The notes below the pieces were generated by a model. It had not been told where the DNA came from. It did not search any database and saw only the letters and a program-made list of their open reading frames with translations. Shown here piece after piece: positions 29,646-39,650 of a stretch of DNA of 64,000 nt. The stretch comes from Trichobilharzia szidati (Eukaryota; Platyhelminthes; Trematoda; Strigeidida; Schistosomatidae), in assembly GCA_944472155.2 (NCBI GenBank), contig OX235273.1, positions 2,887,204-2,951,203 of the forward strand. The letters are read 5' to 3'. How positions within the stretch are numbered: the first letter of the stretch is position 1; each line of letters starts with the position of its first letter. Position numbers and translations under genes: made by a program.

Positions 29646-29905
29646 ATATTTTCTATAGTTTGGTTTGTAAGGGTTAGTTATGATTTTTACGAGTTGATCA
29701 CGGACTGATATCAGTTAGAGAACCATTGAAAACCACCAGGGAGTACTGGACAGCTGTTTCATCCTATGTTTAGGAATCATCGGCAGTATGCACCCACTGG
29801 GATTCGAACCCAGGACCTTCCGGTTACAAGGCAAGCTAGCTCGTATGCTATTCAGCCACTAAGACCCAATTCAATGGCTCATGAATTCTAACTTCTACCA
29901 ACTCG
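29646..29905 (-). mobile_element. SINE-H, minus strand
   Basis: On the minus strand: A region 'gtggctgaatagcatacgag', B box 'gggttcgaatccc' (near 29800), ribozyme 'tactgccgatgattcctaaa', 'cataggatgaaacagctgtc', 'cagtactccctgg', then 'cagtccgtgatcaactcgta'. The core reads CCGATGA with GAAA. Stem I ATACTG…CAGTAC is paired. It is among the best preserved ribozymes of this family here. Confidence 0.8.
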
Positions 29906-30240
29906 TGATTTAGCACCTTCTCATTGACTAATGGGTTCAGTATGAAGTTTCTGAAACCCAACTAAGATGTCATTGATTAGCAGGGCAGGAGAATTCCAGT
30001 TTGTCATATGTGAATCATATGTTTACCTATGGCACTGGCTGGCCTACTTGACGAAATGATGAGCGTTAAAAGTGCACAAGGTAGTGGATTCCAAACTAGT
30101 GGACAAACAGTGACGTATTCACCTCTTAAATTCGATCCCTAATGAAAGCACAGTTGAAGAGTCCCATAGTAGGACTTTTCATCGATTCTCTAACAGGTGT
30201 TGATTTGCATCGAAATCAATCATTTTAGTTTGTAGGAGGA
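29845..30240 (+). mobile_element. SINE-H relic, plus strand (start uncertain)
   Basis: From about 29930 the plus strand has 'ctcttaaattcgatccc', 'cacagttgaagagtcccata', 'gtaggacttttcatcgattc', 'tctaacaggtgttgattt'. The left limit overlaps the neighbouring copy and is not clear. Confidence 0.45.
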
Positions 30241-30700
30241 TGTACTTACGATATCTTCGACATGTAACTCTGGTTTATAGCATTCATATAGTTTGGAATT
30301 GATGAAAACAGTTGTGAACAGAATCGATTTCTGATGAGATCAATAACTTATCCGACCGCGGTTTTCTGATATTGTCTTGATTGATGTAAATTATCTAAAA
30401 ATACAAATAAAGATGATATTTGTATTCATGTAAATGTAAGAAATTAAGAGACATTGTTCTGCTTAAGAACTCCTACTGGATATAACACTGTAGGTTTATT
30501 TGCAAAGTCAATTATATGAACTAGTAAGAGCTGCCCATTTGTATTAAGCTACTGTTAGGCCGCCATACCTTTTTATCACAGGTTCCTCTACATTTCTCAA
30601 AAATATATGCGTTCATCAGTAACTGCCTACAGGATAAAGACACTCGCAGGTTTATTGAGAAGTTGGTCGGTCTGTATACGGAGAAATTGCGGAAGCTAGA
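30241..30700. other. No gene seen
   Basis: No coding signal. A 63-codon minus-strand frame at 30712-30521 is not recognised. Confidence 0.45.
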
Positions 30701-30935
30701 ACTAATAGGCAATTGGATTCCATCTTAGTATCTAGATTGTAAATAAGCTTTCCTTGGAACCTGTAGGCTTTGGATTTGATCCATGGAGGAGTGATGGGTG
30801 AGTACTACTGAAGAGACCCAAACTAGTACGACATGGCTTTCCAATACTTCATCGTTTTCACCGGTTCTCTAGATGATTACATTTCACAATCAAACTAGAA
30901 ACTAATCATATCCCCACTAACCAGCACTTGAAAAT
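30701..30935 (+). mobile_element. SINE-H, worn
   Basis: 'ggatttgatccatggaggag' (B-box region), 'gagtactactgaagagaccc', 'aaactagtacgacatggctt', 'tccaatacttcatcg'. GAAA has become GACA. Confidence 0.6.
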
Positions 30936-31039
30936 ACCTGTCATACGGCAGTAAGGCTTCATACAACCCTTCTGTATTCTATGTAAAATTGTGTTATTTT
31001 GTTCCAGGTTAAAATAAACCGCTTCATAACATACCTGAC

Positions 31040-31705
31040 TCTTGAAAGTACTTACTTTACTTCGGCTATCTCCTACGGTTGGATGAGCCGGCTTCATGAA
31101 CAACTCGAATCATCGCTGCCCAGGCGCGGCGATCTGATGCAAGGTTTTGCGACAGGGCTAAAGAGAGTTCATGAAGTTTCATGGGAATTCGGTACGAGTG
31201 ATGTCCCCAGAATCGCTCGGCCTTTTGTTTGAGAGTGCAGCTCTAGCCTTTACACAACCAAGTGTGACCTACAAGGCAGTAGGAGTGAAGTAGGGAGTCC
31301 ACTATCCATTGGCAGCCGGTGACCGGACTTCGATTCATACGCCTTTTTGAATGGGGCCAGACATCCAGGACATCCAACAAGCCCTTTCTCCATACGTCTG
31401 CCGGTGAGCTCCAGTGAGCTTCATACGCTAGTCGTTGGATGTCTGGAATCAGAGTTTAGGAATCTCCCCTAGACTGTCATCCATCCGCTTTCGCCCTCTC
31501 ACTTTGGTGAAAAACACCTCCGCCACGTGAAGGCAGTGAGTAGGACTTCCTCAGGAGAGGCTATGTAAGACGCCCGGTCATATGGGAGCATTTCAAGAGG
31601 TGTGCGGAGGGGTGGCCAACCCGCAGCGCAAGGCACCCACCCCCGACCATCCTGAGGCTTTGGAGGCATGAAAGTATGATGACGCCAGCATAGATACGAA
31701 TACCA
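31040..31705. repeat. GC-rich block of unknown type
   Basis: Clearly richer in G and C than its surroundings. The reverse strand holds 'ggcgtatgaatcgaagtccg', 'gtcaccggctgccaatgg', related to 'ggcgtatgaacccatatggg', 'tcaccggcaaccatggg' inside the element at 48010-48432. It has no long frame (longest 77 codons, 30999-31232). The left part (31040-31250) is not recognised. Confidence 0.5.
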
Positions 31706-32235
31706 AAAGACTTAGTTTCACCTACTAGACGTGTAAGTCACTTTTAACAACTGGACACAACAACACAACAGATCCGATTGGAAAGTATTTGTTTAACCTT
31801 ACCAATTGTTCCAATATTAACTAACTATAATTTCAAACATTGAACATGTTGAACACTGAATATTAAACATTGAAATTACACGCATTAAAACAATTATTAT
31901 GAGAAAATATTCAAATTATCTTCAAAATCCTCTGATAGATTCAATGTTGGAGTGCTTTTATTACATTTTCTTTTGAAATGTAAAAGTTTTATAAGACTAC
32001 TTACTAAAATTATTATAATTTTGATGAAGAAAATAAAAATGAATGATATTTTTATTGATTTATTTCTAATTATTTCTATTTCTATTTTATAATTACACCT
32101 GTTCTCCTGTACTGCACTTAAACTTCATTAATTGAATTGAAAGTACTTCTCTTCTGTGATTGAGTACACTTCAATGTCATTTTAATTTACTGAAGTGTTG
32201 ATATCGATAAAAGAAGAAATCAATATTTCATCTGA
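31706..32235. other. No gene seen
   Basis: Very AT-rich; nothing recognised. Confidence 0.5.
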
Positions 32236-32237
32236 AC

Positions 32238-32379
32238 ATCTACTAGTATGGCTTAATTAAGGTGTGGAGAAAACCAGCAACATTTCGATATTAGACCAGC
32301 TGATCTAGACAGGTCATATAGGTAGCATTGAAGAATCCTTTACTGAGAAGAAAACTTTCTTTTCGACGATTCATTTTCA
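32238..32379 (+). mobile_element. PLE scraps: endonuclease piece and a tail motif
   Basis: 32238-32338 aligns at DNA level with the endonuclease piece at 59090-59200 ('tatggcttaattaaggtgtg', 'taggtagcattgaagaatcc'). 32339-32379 'gagaagaaaactttcttttc', 'gacgattcattttcat' matches the tail at 56720-56757. Both are short. Confidence 0.55.
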
Positions 32380-32432
32380 TGCATTTATTCCCCTTGATGA
32401 ATTTAAATAAAGCAAGAACAACAGTGGTGGTT

Positions 32433-32490
32433 TGTGCAGAATAATATGGTACCATCATTGTTTATTTCGTTGGCTTCTCATCAGCTGCTT
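32433..32490 (-). ncRNA. Hammerhead ribozyme in a PLE tail
   Basis: Minus strand: 'aagcag' then core CTGATGA, 'gaagccaac', GAAA, stem III around 'aatgatggtaccatattatt', then 'ctgcac'. Stem I GCAG/CTGC pairs fully and all core bases are present, so it could be active. Stem II is very short (1-3 pairs), as reported for PLE hammerheads. Confidence 0.8.
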
Positions 32491-32851
32491 ACAGCCTAAA
32501 TAAATTGTGACGTTTACGTACAGAAAAGTTTTAACATACTTGCAAATTTTTACATGTTGTCAGTTGGCAGAAAGTTTCACGATTAATGAAAAGTGTTCAG
32601 AAAATTGCGCTTATATAGTTTTTACACAGGCAGTTCAAGTTGAAACAAAAATAAATGTATGCATACAATGGTAAAGGAGTTACATAATAAAGACGAGAGG
32701 TGAGTAAGATGATGAGTAACTAATAAATTCGGTAACGATGTACTGAGTTCAAATCACATCATAGAAACAAGAGACAAGCAATATTACAGAGTATAAAAAA
32801 GAGGGGTGATTACGTAATTGCGTAATCAGAGTACAGAATAAGGACATGCAG

Positions 32852-33883
32852 TTACCATGGCAAGGAAAGACTGATAACTGCTTCTTTCTGAACACATAAA
32901 TCTGGTTTGAAGCGTTTGACAGAAATTGCTTCGGCAAACTTGAGTAGAATGGAGCTCCTTTGTCTATTGATAATTTTAAAGGATTTCTCGATTTCCACCT
33001 CATGACCAGTATCGAGGAGATGCCTGGCGATGGCACTGTTTAAAGCATTTGTTCCTTTTACACGTAAGCTTTTTGGTACATGTTCAGAAAATCGTAGATA
33101 TGCCGTTCTTCTTTCTGTCTTTCCAATGTAACTGCTCCCGCAGATACATGTAAATTTGTATATACAGTTGGACTCCACAGGAGAAGGATATCTATCGATT
33201 TTTGATTGCACCAAAGAGCAAGTTGTTCAATAGACGGGAAAAAACTTGGCTGCAGGATAGGCTGTGTCTAGTGACGTACTCAGTCTTCTGTTAACCATTG
33301 CTGCAATTTTTTCACCTTTACAATCAAGCTCAAAGTAGACTGGCTTTTTTTCCACTGTGATTTGTTTTTCATTTGTGACTTCAGATCTTCCATACTTGTT
33401 GATGAACCTTTGAGGGTACCCATTGCTCTTCAGTGTCTTTTCAAGAAACTCAAATTCTTCCTCTAATTTCTCTATAGAGCATATTCTTCTCGCTCTATAG
33501 TACAGAGTCTTGACTAGACCACGTTTAAAGCTATTTGGACAAAAGCTATTAAAATGTAAGTATTGTCCTTTCCATGTAGGCTTTCGATAAATTGACTTTT
33601 GAAGACTACCGTCTTCTAGGCGTTGCATGGCAATGTCAAGGAAGTGGAACTTTCCGTCACTTTCATGTTCCATAGTAAACTCAATATTGCTGTGTGAATC
33701 ATTGAATAATCCGAGTAAGTGTGAAGCCTGACTTTTATTGTTGCACACTAAAAATGTGTCATCAACATATCGACAGTAGGAATTTGTTTCGTCGATTGCA
33801 TGCTTCAACTTTGTTCTTTCAAGGTTGGACATGAATATATCTGCTAAAACAGGGCTAAGTGGACTGCCCATTTTCAAAAGCAT
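32852..33883 (-). pseudogene. PLE RT-GIY-YIG frame with one stop
   Basis: One continuous frame of 344 codons broken only by a TGA at 33229-33227. First part (218 codons): GSPLSPVLADIFM (residues 6-18), CRYVDDTFLVC (37-47, catalytic YVDD), HFLDIAM (84-90), SIYRKPTWKGQYLHFNSF (97-114), thumb RGLVKTLYYRARRICSIEKL, NGYPQRFINKY. Second part (120 codons): NCIYKFTCICGSSYIGKTER (GIY-YIG, residues 16-35), RFSEHVPKSL, IARHLLDTGHEVEIEKSFKI, KFAEAISVKRFKPDLCVQK, …SLPW stop. At the stop, the homologue at 11935 reads CGA, so the mutation is C to T. 5' truncated; the start codon is internal. A recent insertion by its condition. Confidence 0.9.
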
Positions 33884-33909
33884 CTGTACAACTGCATTTA
33901 TATTTATAG

Positions 33910-34190
33910 AGATAGGGTGATCATTATCGACCAGATGTTCAATGATCGCGCCTCATATTGCTCCACTTCTACCTCTTCGTAATCTTGCAAGATAGTATTA
34001 TTGTACCATCTTGGAGAAAACTCGAGTCGAACGACTGATATACCTAGCTCCACACAAGCAGGTGGATTCATAAACGCATACACAGAGTTGGTCAACAGTG
34101 GGATCTTGTCCTTCAGGTTATTGATCAGTAATAGTCGACTGGTAAATGCTATTCTCAACGATGCAGCATGGAATGCTCAGTTAGTTTAGT
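33910..34190 (-). pseudogene. PLE endonuclease relic
   Basis: The minus-strand frame 34158-33904 contains KDKIPLLTNSVYAFMNPPAC, which resembles the KDKIPLLATSVCIYQFTCSC of the PLE at 56701-57878 but has lost the YIG core. Other residues differ widely. Confidence 0.5.
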
Positions 34191-34194
34191 CTTA

Positions 34195-34395
34195 TATTGA
34201 TGCATATAATCACACTTACAAATGCTTTTGAACTATAATCCGTTGACCTTATTGACTCTATGTTTTTTAAAACATTAATGTTATTGATAAAAATAAGTCT
34301 TTAATTATTATGGACATATATCTGTAGAACCTGATGAAGAAGAAGTTGACGAAAAGTATATTCTTTGTTTACTGATCAGTCTTCTAAAATTTGTA
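34195..34395 (+). mobile_element. PLE tail with hammerhead-like motif
   Basis: 'cattaatgttattgataaaa', 'gtagaacctgatgaagaaga', 'agttgacgaaaagtatattc', 'tttgtttactgatcagtctt' match the tails at 59470-59606 and 20118-21275. Core CTGATGA (34331-34337) and GAAA are present; stem III AAGTATATTCTT pairs partly; stem II is unclear. Confidence 0.65.
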
Positions 34396-34486
34396 ATGAG
34401 CGACTTTAATCAATTCAAACGATTTTGGTTGTCATTTCTTGAAGCGAAAGTTTCCGACATGTAACGGCACTAGACTGCATTTGAAT

Positions 34487-34830
34487 TATTTATTATTATT
34501 GTTTCTTTTAGTTCCTAGAGGAACATTGGGATTAAGCCATACCTCTCTCAACGTCTTCACCTGTCTCCATGTCTGCCCACATGCCTTCATCTCCTCTTCA
34601 CATCACCTCCCCCTCCTCCATGTCACCCTAGCACTGATGAACAACTTGCCACTTCCCAATTCAGGTTTCACTCGAGCTATGGCCTGGCGTGCGATGTCAC
34701 TCACTTTATGGTTTACTTTCTCAGAGTATGACCAATCCACCTCCATTTCTTCCTGCACATTTGTTGCACAATCGCATTTGAACAGGCTTCTAATATATTT
34801 ATGAAGCTTCTTCAAAATTATAACCAAATG
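34487..34830 (-). mobile_element. RTE-clade LINE, 3' end
   Basis: Minus strand: QEEMEVDWSYSEKVNHKVSD, IARQAIARVKPELGSGKLF, then RVTWRR and the EEEMKACG-type region in a shifted frame, 3' UTR 'atgttcctctaggaactaaa' and (AAT)n. 5' truncated near 34830. Confidence 0.8.
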
Positions 34831-34889
34831 ATTGATAAATAGGTGGAGATTACAGTGAGTACTGTATGGGATTCAATTGTTGTCTGAGG

Positions 34890-35060
34890 GATTTAATTGA
34901 CTGCTTGAATCGATATCACTAGCAGGACTATTCAGAACCAGAAAGCACTGCACAGAGTTTATGTCCTCCTTTGAGACAGCACAGATATATGCATCTATTA
35001 CTTCAACAGGTGTCGAACCAGGAAGAATGGTCTCACGCGCCGAGTCTGTCGAAAGTCGTA
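34890..35060 (-). mobile_element. SINE-H, very worn (probable)
   Basis: 'gaatcgatatcactagcagg', 'agtttatgtcctcctttgag', 'aacaggtgtcgaacc' follow SINE-H minus-strand order. Low similarity. Confidence 0.4.
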
Positions 35061-35535
35061 CTTTCCATCCTCCAACTGACTGATTGACTTACTGACTGAT
35101 CTTGACATAGAACCTTACACAGAAGTGCGTTACTTTGACTTGTCATAATCCGTCTAGCACACAGAAGTAGTGAAAAAAGAGAGATGTAAAACATTTAAAA
35201 TATGCAGAAATTTGAGATAGAAAACAATACGATTTGGGACAACAGAAACAGTCAATGCATCTAAAACACTGAGGACGATTTTTAGCCATACCACCAATTG
35301 TCTTCAACCATTGGTCTTTAGAATCTAGAGGGACCCAACCAGGAATTCCGCACCTTCCTACGTGACTGGGTCAAATTAACGGTTTAAGATTTAATGCGCT
35401 GACAGCAGGTTTTGGTCTGACCACCCCTAACATTTCTCCAACCTGATCCTATGTCACCTAACACTGATCGTTGAGGAAGACGATGGTTAGGCATGCATGG
35501 CACATACCCCAGCCATTTCAATCAACGTAGCTTCA
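35061..35535. other. No gene seen; possible repeat
   Basis: Moderate GC around 35320-35500 without a frame. Not recognised. Confidence 0.4.
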
Positions 35536-35539
35536 TAAT

Positions 35540-35690
35540 TTCATCGACCTCCTGGTTAGAGTATGAGTGCGTGTCTAAAGTTGAAGAGTCTCCAAACAGG
35601 ACGAAACAAATGTCTAGTTCTCCGCTGTTTTCATTGGATCTCTCTGTGATATCAATTATTTTATCTATGATAAATGATTTCTCAAAACTT
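35540..35690 (+). mobile_element. SINE-H 3' fragment
   Basis: 'agttgaagagtctccaaaca', 'ggacgaaacaaatgtctagt', 'tctccgctgttttcattgga', 'tctctctgtgatatcaatt'. Hammerhead second half (GAAA) intact, first half lost. Confidence 0.6.
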
Positions 35691-35984
35691 TAAATTGTTC
35701 AGTCTCCTTTGAGATTTGATTGGGAGTACTCCATTATCCTGTTAAATCCGCCTATTTAATGAACCAAAGTTTATCCGTGTTGCTGTTTCGTGTCTAGTCT
35801 TGTTCAAAACTATGTTTAATTTTACTCTTCTTGTTAGAAAGCTGACCATTAAGGAAGAGATTGAGATAGTTTGATGTAAATAAGTGCGATTTTCTAGTAA
35901 AAGTGTATTAAGCCACAAGTGAACTGAACTGAATTAAAAATCGGTCTGAATTAAGGTTCATATATTATTGAATTGACATTGGAC

Positions 35985-36341
35985 TTCCCCCTTTGACTGA
36001 TTGGACTGAAGTGTTCAGCCTCAGGTTGACAAGTTGGATCCTTGTGCAGATGCTTCTACAATGTCTGATTATTTAAAATGAAATAAACTGCTAGATGGTG
36101 ATCGGCAGTGGAATCCAGAATACACGCTTCGTCTTGTGTGGCACTCGTCATCTGCAAACAATATCAATCACTGAGAAATGCAGGTACATCCAGATGACGA
36201 GTCCCAAATAGGATGAAAAGCACATCCTGGATTCCACTGCTAGTCACCATCCACCAATTAAATACAAATGAAATGCCCAGACATCGTCGAAGCATCTGCA
36301 CAAGAAGCCGACATGTCGACCTGAGACCAAGCACTTCGGTC
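35985..36341. mobile_element. Smα-type hammerhead repeat, head-to-head pair cut by the gap
   Basis: Left arm (35985 to about 36165, minus): 3' body 'tgcagatgcttctacaatgt' and 'cggcagtggaatccag'. Right arm (about 36166-36341, plus): ribozyme 36181-36240, 'ctagtcaccatccaccaatt', 'gacatcgtcgaagcatctgc', 'cttcggtc', at which point the N run begins. The left arm's ribozyme is mostly lost ('gcttcgtcttgtgtggcact'). Confidence 0.75.
36181..36240 (+). ncRNA. Smα-type hammerhead relic
   Basis: 'caggtacatccag', 'atgacgagtcccaaatagga', 'tgaaaagcacatcctggatt', 'cc'. Core ATGACGA instead of CTGATGA; stem II and stem I still pair; stem III is broken. Confidence 0.7.
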
Positions 36342-36838
36342 NNNNNNNNNNNNNNNNNNNNNNNNNNNNNNNNNNNNNNNNNNNNNNNNNNNNNNNNNNN
36401 NNNNNNNNNNNNNNNNNNNNNNNNNNNNNNNNNNNNNNNNNNNNNNNNNNNNNNNNNNNNNNNNNNNNNNNNNNNNNNNNNNNNNNNNNNNNNNNNNNNN
36501 NNNNNNNNNNNNNNNNNNNNNNNNNNNNNNNNNNNNNNNNNNNNNNNNNNNNNNNNNNNNNNNNNNNNNNNNNNNNNNNNNNNNNNNNNNNNNNNNNNNN
36601 NNNNNNNNNNNNNNNNNNNNNNNNNNNNNNNNNNNNNNNNNNNNNNNNNNNNNNNNNNNNNNNNNNNNNNNNNNNNNNNNNNNNNNNNNNNNNNNNNNNN
36701 NNNNNNNNNNNNNNNNNNNNNNNNNNNNNNNNNNNNNNNNNNNNNNNNNNNNNNNNNNNNNNNNNNNNNNNNNNNNNNNNNNNNNNNNNNNNNNNNNNNN
36801 NNNNNNNNNNNNNNNNNNNNNNNNNNNNNNNNNNNNNN
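36342..36838. other. Assembly gap (497 N)
   Basis: No sequence. It starts right at the end of an inverted Smα pair. The two open frames across it are artefacts of translating N. Confidence 0.99.
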
Positions 36839-37139
36839 TAGTAAATAAATATCATTAAGTGTTAAGTACTAATTATCGGAAAATTGTGTTTAGACTAGAT
36901 TTAGTGCTTTAAGGCACTTCTTAGTCAAGTTGGATCATCAGCCTTAAAGGAATGCTCATCAGTTGGAAAAACATAGATATCGGAAAAATGTTTCTTCTCA
37001 GTTTGAAACTCATCAGTCATGTGGATTAATTCTTTCTTCTCACCTATCCTAGTCTTCCCATGTCTTAGCGATTTCTAAAAGAATATTTCGTCTGACTTTC
37101 TAAATTAAGAAGTTAAGGCACTCAGTCATAACCCAATCT
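36839..37139. other. No gene seen
   Basis: AT-rich. 'ttcagtttgaaactcatcag' and nearby sequence are not recognised. Confidence 0.45.
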
Positions 37140-37487
37140 CTCCTCTTACAGTTTGTCAACTCGTGTATTTTACCTATTCTTCTAAACTGCTCACCATTAT
37201 TCTTTCCTGGATTGCTTAAGAAAGACTATATCATACTTTGTAGAACTCTGAAGACTATCAGTAAGGCGAGTGGTATCCCATTGGGCTATATCGTTGACAT
37301 TGTCACTGATAGGCACTTGATGTCATGCAACAAATTTGCTAAAGGAATTTTGTCAGACTGTGAGCACCCACTCTACCCGCAGCTCCAACCTTGTGTCTCC
37401 TCACATAAAACAAGAAGTCTTTTCAATAGACTTTATGCACGTACTTCTAAGTATAAAAATTCCACAATATCATATTTAGAAAATCAA
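37140..37487 (+). pseudogene. CR1/Jockey-like LINE RT C-terminus
   Basis: From 37140: the QFVNSCILPI-like block in broken frame, then in the 37212 frame LKKDYIILCRTLKTISKASG, IPLGYIVDIVTDRHLMSCNK, EHPLYPQLQPCVSSHKTRSL, FNRLYARTSKYKNSTISYLE. Same order as 54300-54640. The frame continues into a PLE at 37488, giving a chimeric 155-codon frame that is not a real gene. Confidence 0.8.
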
Positions 37488-37491
37488 AACA

Positions 37492-37542
37492 ATGGATTCA
37501 GCGAAGTGACTCTTTTCAACGAATTTATCATCAAGCTGTACA
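37492..37542 (-). ncRNA. Hammerhead motif, inverted copy at the PLE left end
   Basis: Minus strand: 'tgtacagc', core TTGATGA, 'taaattcgtt', GAAA, 'agagtcactt', 'cgctgaatcc'. Stem I CAGC/GCTG pairs; stem III AAG/CTT partly. Confidence 0.65.
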
Positions 37543-38161
37543 AGGCAAAGAGTAATTTACCCAAATCCCTACGTACCCGACTCATCTGTATTGCTGAAGC
37601 TTTGGCAATCGAAACAGAAAAGCCAGATCTCTGTGTACAGAAAAAGTTCGTTCAACCCCTCCAACTTTCATGGTCTTAATCCCTCTATGCTAAAGTATGG
37701 TAATCCCCAATCATATTTTAGCTCTACCAATTTTTCATTTTTTCATTTTTGTCTATTCAATTTGTATACTCTTCCTTATTAAGTCAATTGTTACTATTAC
37801 TACTCTCACTTTTAATTGTCCCCGGTATTATTTCACTTGTTCCACTTGTCATTCTAAATCAATTCCTTTATGCAACATTAAATTCTATGCTATTAAATTT
37901 CACACAATATTACGTAACGTTTTTATTTTATTCGATTTGTCTACTAATCTTATAATTGCACACCTTTTTCAAGTTCTATCCATCCTATGAATTATTCTAT
38001 ATATGACATTAATTTGCTTTGCCACTTGACATTTAACTACGATTATAATCACAAACATTTTAGTTTTAATTACATTTCATATTATTATTATTTTATGCAT
38101 TCGCACCTATGTTTCAATTCCCTCACCGGATATAACTTCTTAAAAACCATATATATACGAT

Positions 38162-38206
38162 TGTACAGCTTGATGATAAATTCGTTGAAAAGAGTCTCTT
38201 TGCTGA
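38162..38206 (+). ncRNA. Hammerhead motif in a PLE tail
   Basis: Stem I 'cagc' (38166-38169) with 'gctg' (38202-38205); core TTGATGA (38170-38176); GAAA (38187-38190); stem III 'aagag…ctctt'. C3 is U and stem II is poorly paired. The copy at 42340-42400 has a CGCC/GGCG stem II but a decayed core. Confidence 0.65.
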
Positions 38207-38219
38207 ATCATTTTTTTTA

Positions 38220-38763
38220 AATAATAATAATCACTTTATTGTTGTTTTGATTTTCTAAATATAATCATCTTGATAAATTCATTTATCGAAATTGATTTTG
38301 ACTAACACTAAAGATTATAATGAGGAACTAGGAGAGATTTTTGGAGCATATATTGAGAATACTAACCTGTATAACTATTTCTCACTACTTACTTTGATTT
38401 CTATAGAAAAACAAAATTTTATAATTAAGCATTTTTACTGTGGGCTCATCTGATTGGTTGTTCAAGGTCATTATGATGATAGTTCGCTTGCGTTGCTATA
38501 GTTTCCTCTTACTCTGATTGCTTAAAAATATTGGATATATGAGGTGAGATACTTTTTTTCAAGCGATATCATCACCGTTACAATAATTGATATCTATATA
38601 TTAAGTATACCTGATAAAAAGAATGTGCTTTAAATTCACTCCAACTGTTTAGTAGGATAAGGTTGGAAAAATATTATAGGTGATTAATCAAGAAAAAATT
38701 TACCATTGGTCTGTAAAGTCCATCTTTCTAGGACAGTTCAAGAAAGTGCAAATGTCGTCTGGA
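38220..38763. other. No gene seen
   Basis: AT-rich; nothing recognised. Confidence 0.5.
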
Positions 38764-39432
38764 TATTATTATTATTGTTTCCTTTAATTCCTAGAGGAAC
38801 ATAGGGCTTCAGCCACGCGTCTCCATTGCGTTCGGTTCTCTGCTAGAGTCTTCACCTGGCTCCAAGTCTGCCCACACGCTTTCATCTCCTCTTCACATGA
38901 CCTCCTCCAAGTCACCCTCACCCTTGCACTGACGACCAACTCGCCGCTTCCCATTCAGTCGGGTTCCACTCGAGCAATGGCTTGTCTAGTGATGTCACTT
39001 GATGCATTGTTTCCTCAGAGTATGGCCAGCCAATCCATCTCAATTTCTTCCTGCCTATTTGTTTCACAATCGGTTCCTGCTGTGTTGGTTCGCTCATTGC
39101 CAGAGATCCCTGTTGCTGATCTTTTCTGATCGGCCATCTGATCTTGAGTAGTATTGAGCGAAGACAGCTGTTGATGAAGGTCTGTAGTTTGTTTGAGATG
39201 CTCTTTATGACGCGCAGTGCAAGTCTCTGATCCATATAGTAGCACTGACTTCACATTGGAATTGAAAATCCGGATCTTATTTTTGATGCTGAGTGCTGTT
39301 GACCTCCACACAGACTTGAGAGTAGTGAAAGCTTGTCTTGCTTTTCCGATTCTTTCTTTAATATCCTCGTCAGTTCCGCCCGCCTGTAGTTGAAACGATG
39401 CTTCACAGATAGATAAAGGAGCACCTTCTTTT
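38764..39432 (-). mobile_element. RTE-clade LINE, 3' end
   Basis: Minus-strand frames: HRFNYRRAELTRILKKE-like start, then in the 39449-39015 frame GGTDEDIKERIGKARQAFTT, LKSVWRSTALSIKNKIRIFN, SNVKSVLLYGSETCTARHKE, HLKQTTDLHQQLSSLNTTQD, then in another frame RKKLRWIGWPYSEETM and the 3' end 'gaagccctatgttcctctag' with (AAT)n. Frames switch at least three times. It adjoins a CR1-like tail at 39433. Confidence 0.85.
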
Positions 39433-39650
39433 CTAACACCTTCAAACACTGTTCAGCTTTGGCTTTGCTACCGACATCCAATATGTTGTTGTCATAATGA
39501 ACTGAGATTTCCTTAATCTATGTAGAATTCTATTTATTGATAATGTACTAACTGGATGCAATACTGTAGTAAAAATGCTGAGAATTCCATTCTGTATCAC
39601 AAGTACTGTTTTGGAATAAAGCAAATTATTATTATTACTACTATTATTAA
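39433..39650 (+). mobile_element. CR1/Jockey-like LINE 3' tail
   Basis: 'aactggatgcaatactgtag', 'gctgagaattccattctgta', 'ggaataaagcaaattattat'. 39433-39550 is nearly the same as 2725-2860 inverted, including sequence upstream of the usual tail, so the two copies are close relatives. Confidence 0.75.

Larger units (their letters stand above)
32389..33892 (-). mobile_element. Penelope-like element, 5' truncated, 9-bp TSD
   Basis: Minus-strand element: RT-EN reading frame (33883-32852), then a 460-bp 3' UTR ending in a hammerhead (32490-32433) and the tail 'ttgttcttgctttatttaaa'. The direct repeat 'tgcatttat' is at 32380-32388 and 33893-33901. It begins within the RT and lacks the N-terminal half of the usual protein. 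Confidence 0.85.
37488..38215 (+). mobile_element. Penelope-like element between inverted hammerheads
   Basis: The left end (37492-37542) is the reverse complement of the 3' hammerhead (38162-38206). Between them: the endonuclease C-terminus KSNLPKSLRTRLICIAEALA, IETEKPDLCVQKKFVQPLQL, SWS stop (37552-37679), then a long AT-rich 3' UTR with weak hydrophobic frames that I do not believe in. The GIY-YIG core is missing. No TSD identified. Confidence 0.75.

Noticed and set aside
36213..36848. Two frames of more than 200 codons
   Set aside because: They are translations of the N gap.
37697..38220. Hydrophobic frames suggesting membrane proteins
   Set aside because: They lie in the AT-rich PLE 3' UTR in three different frames.
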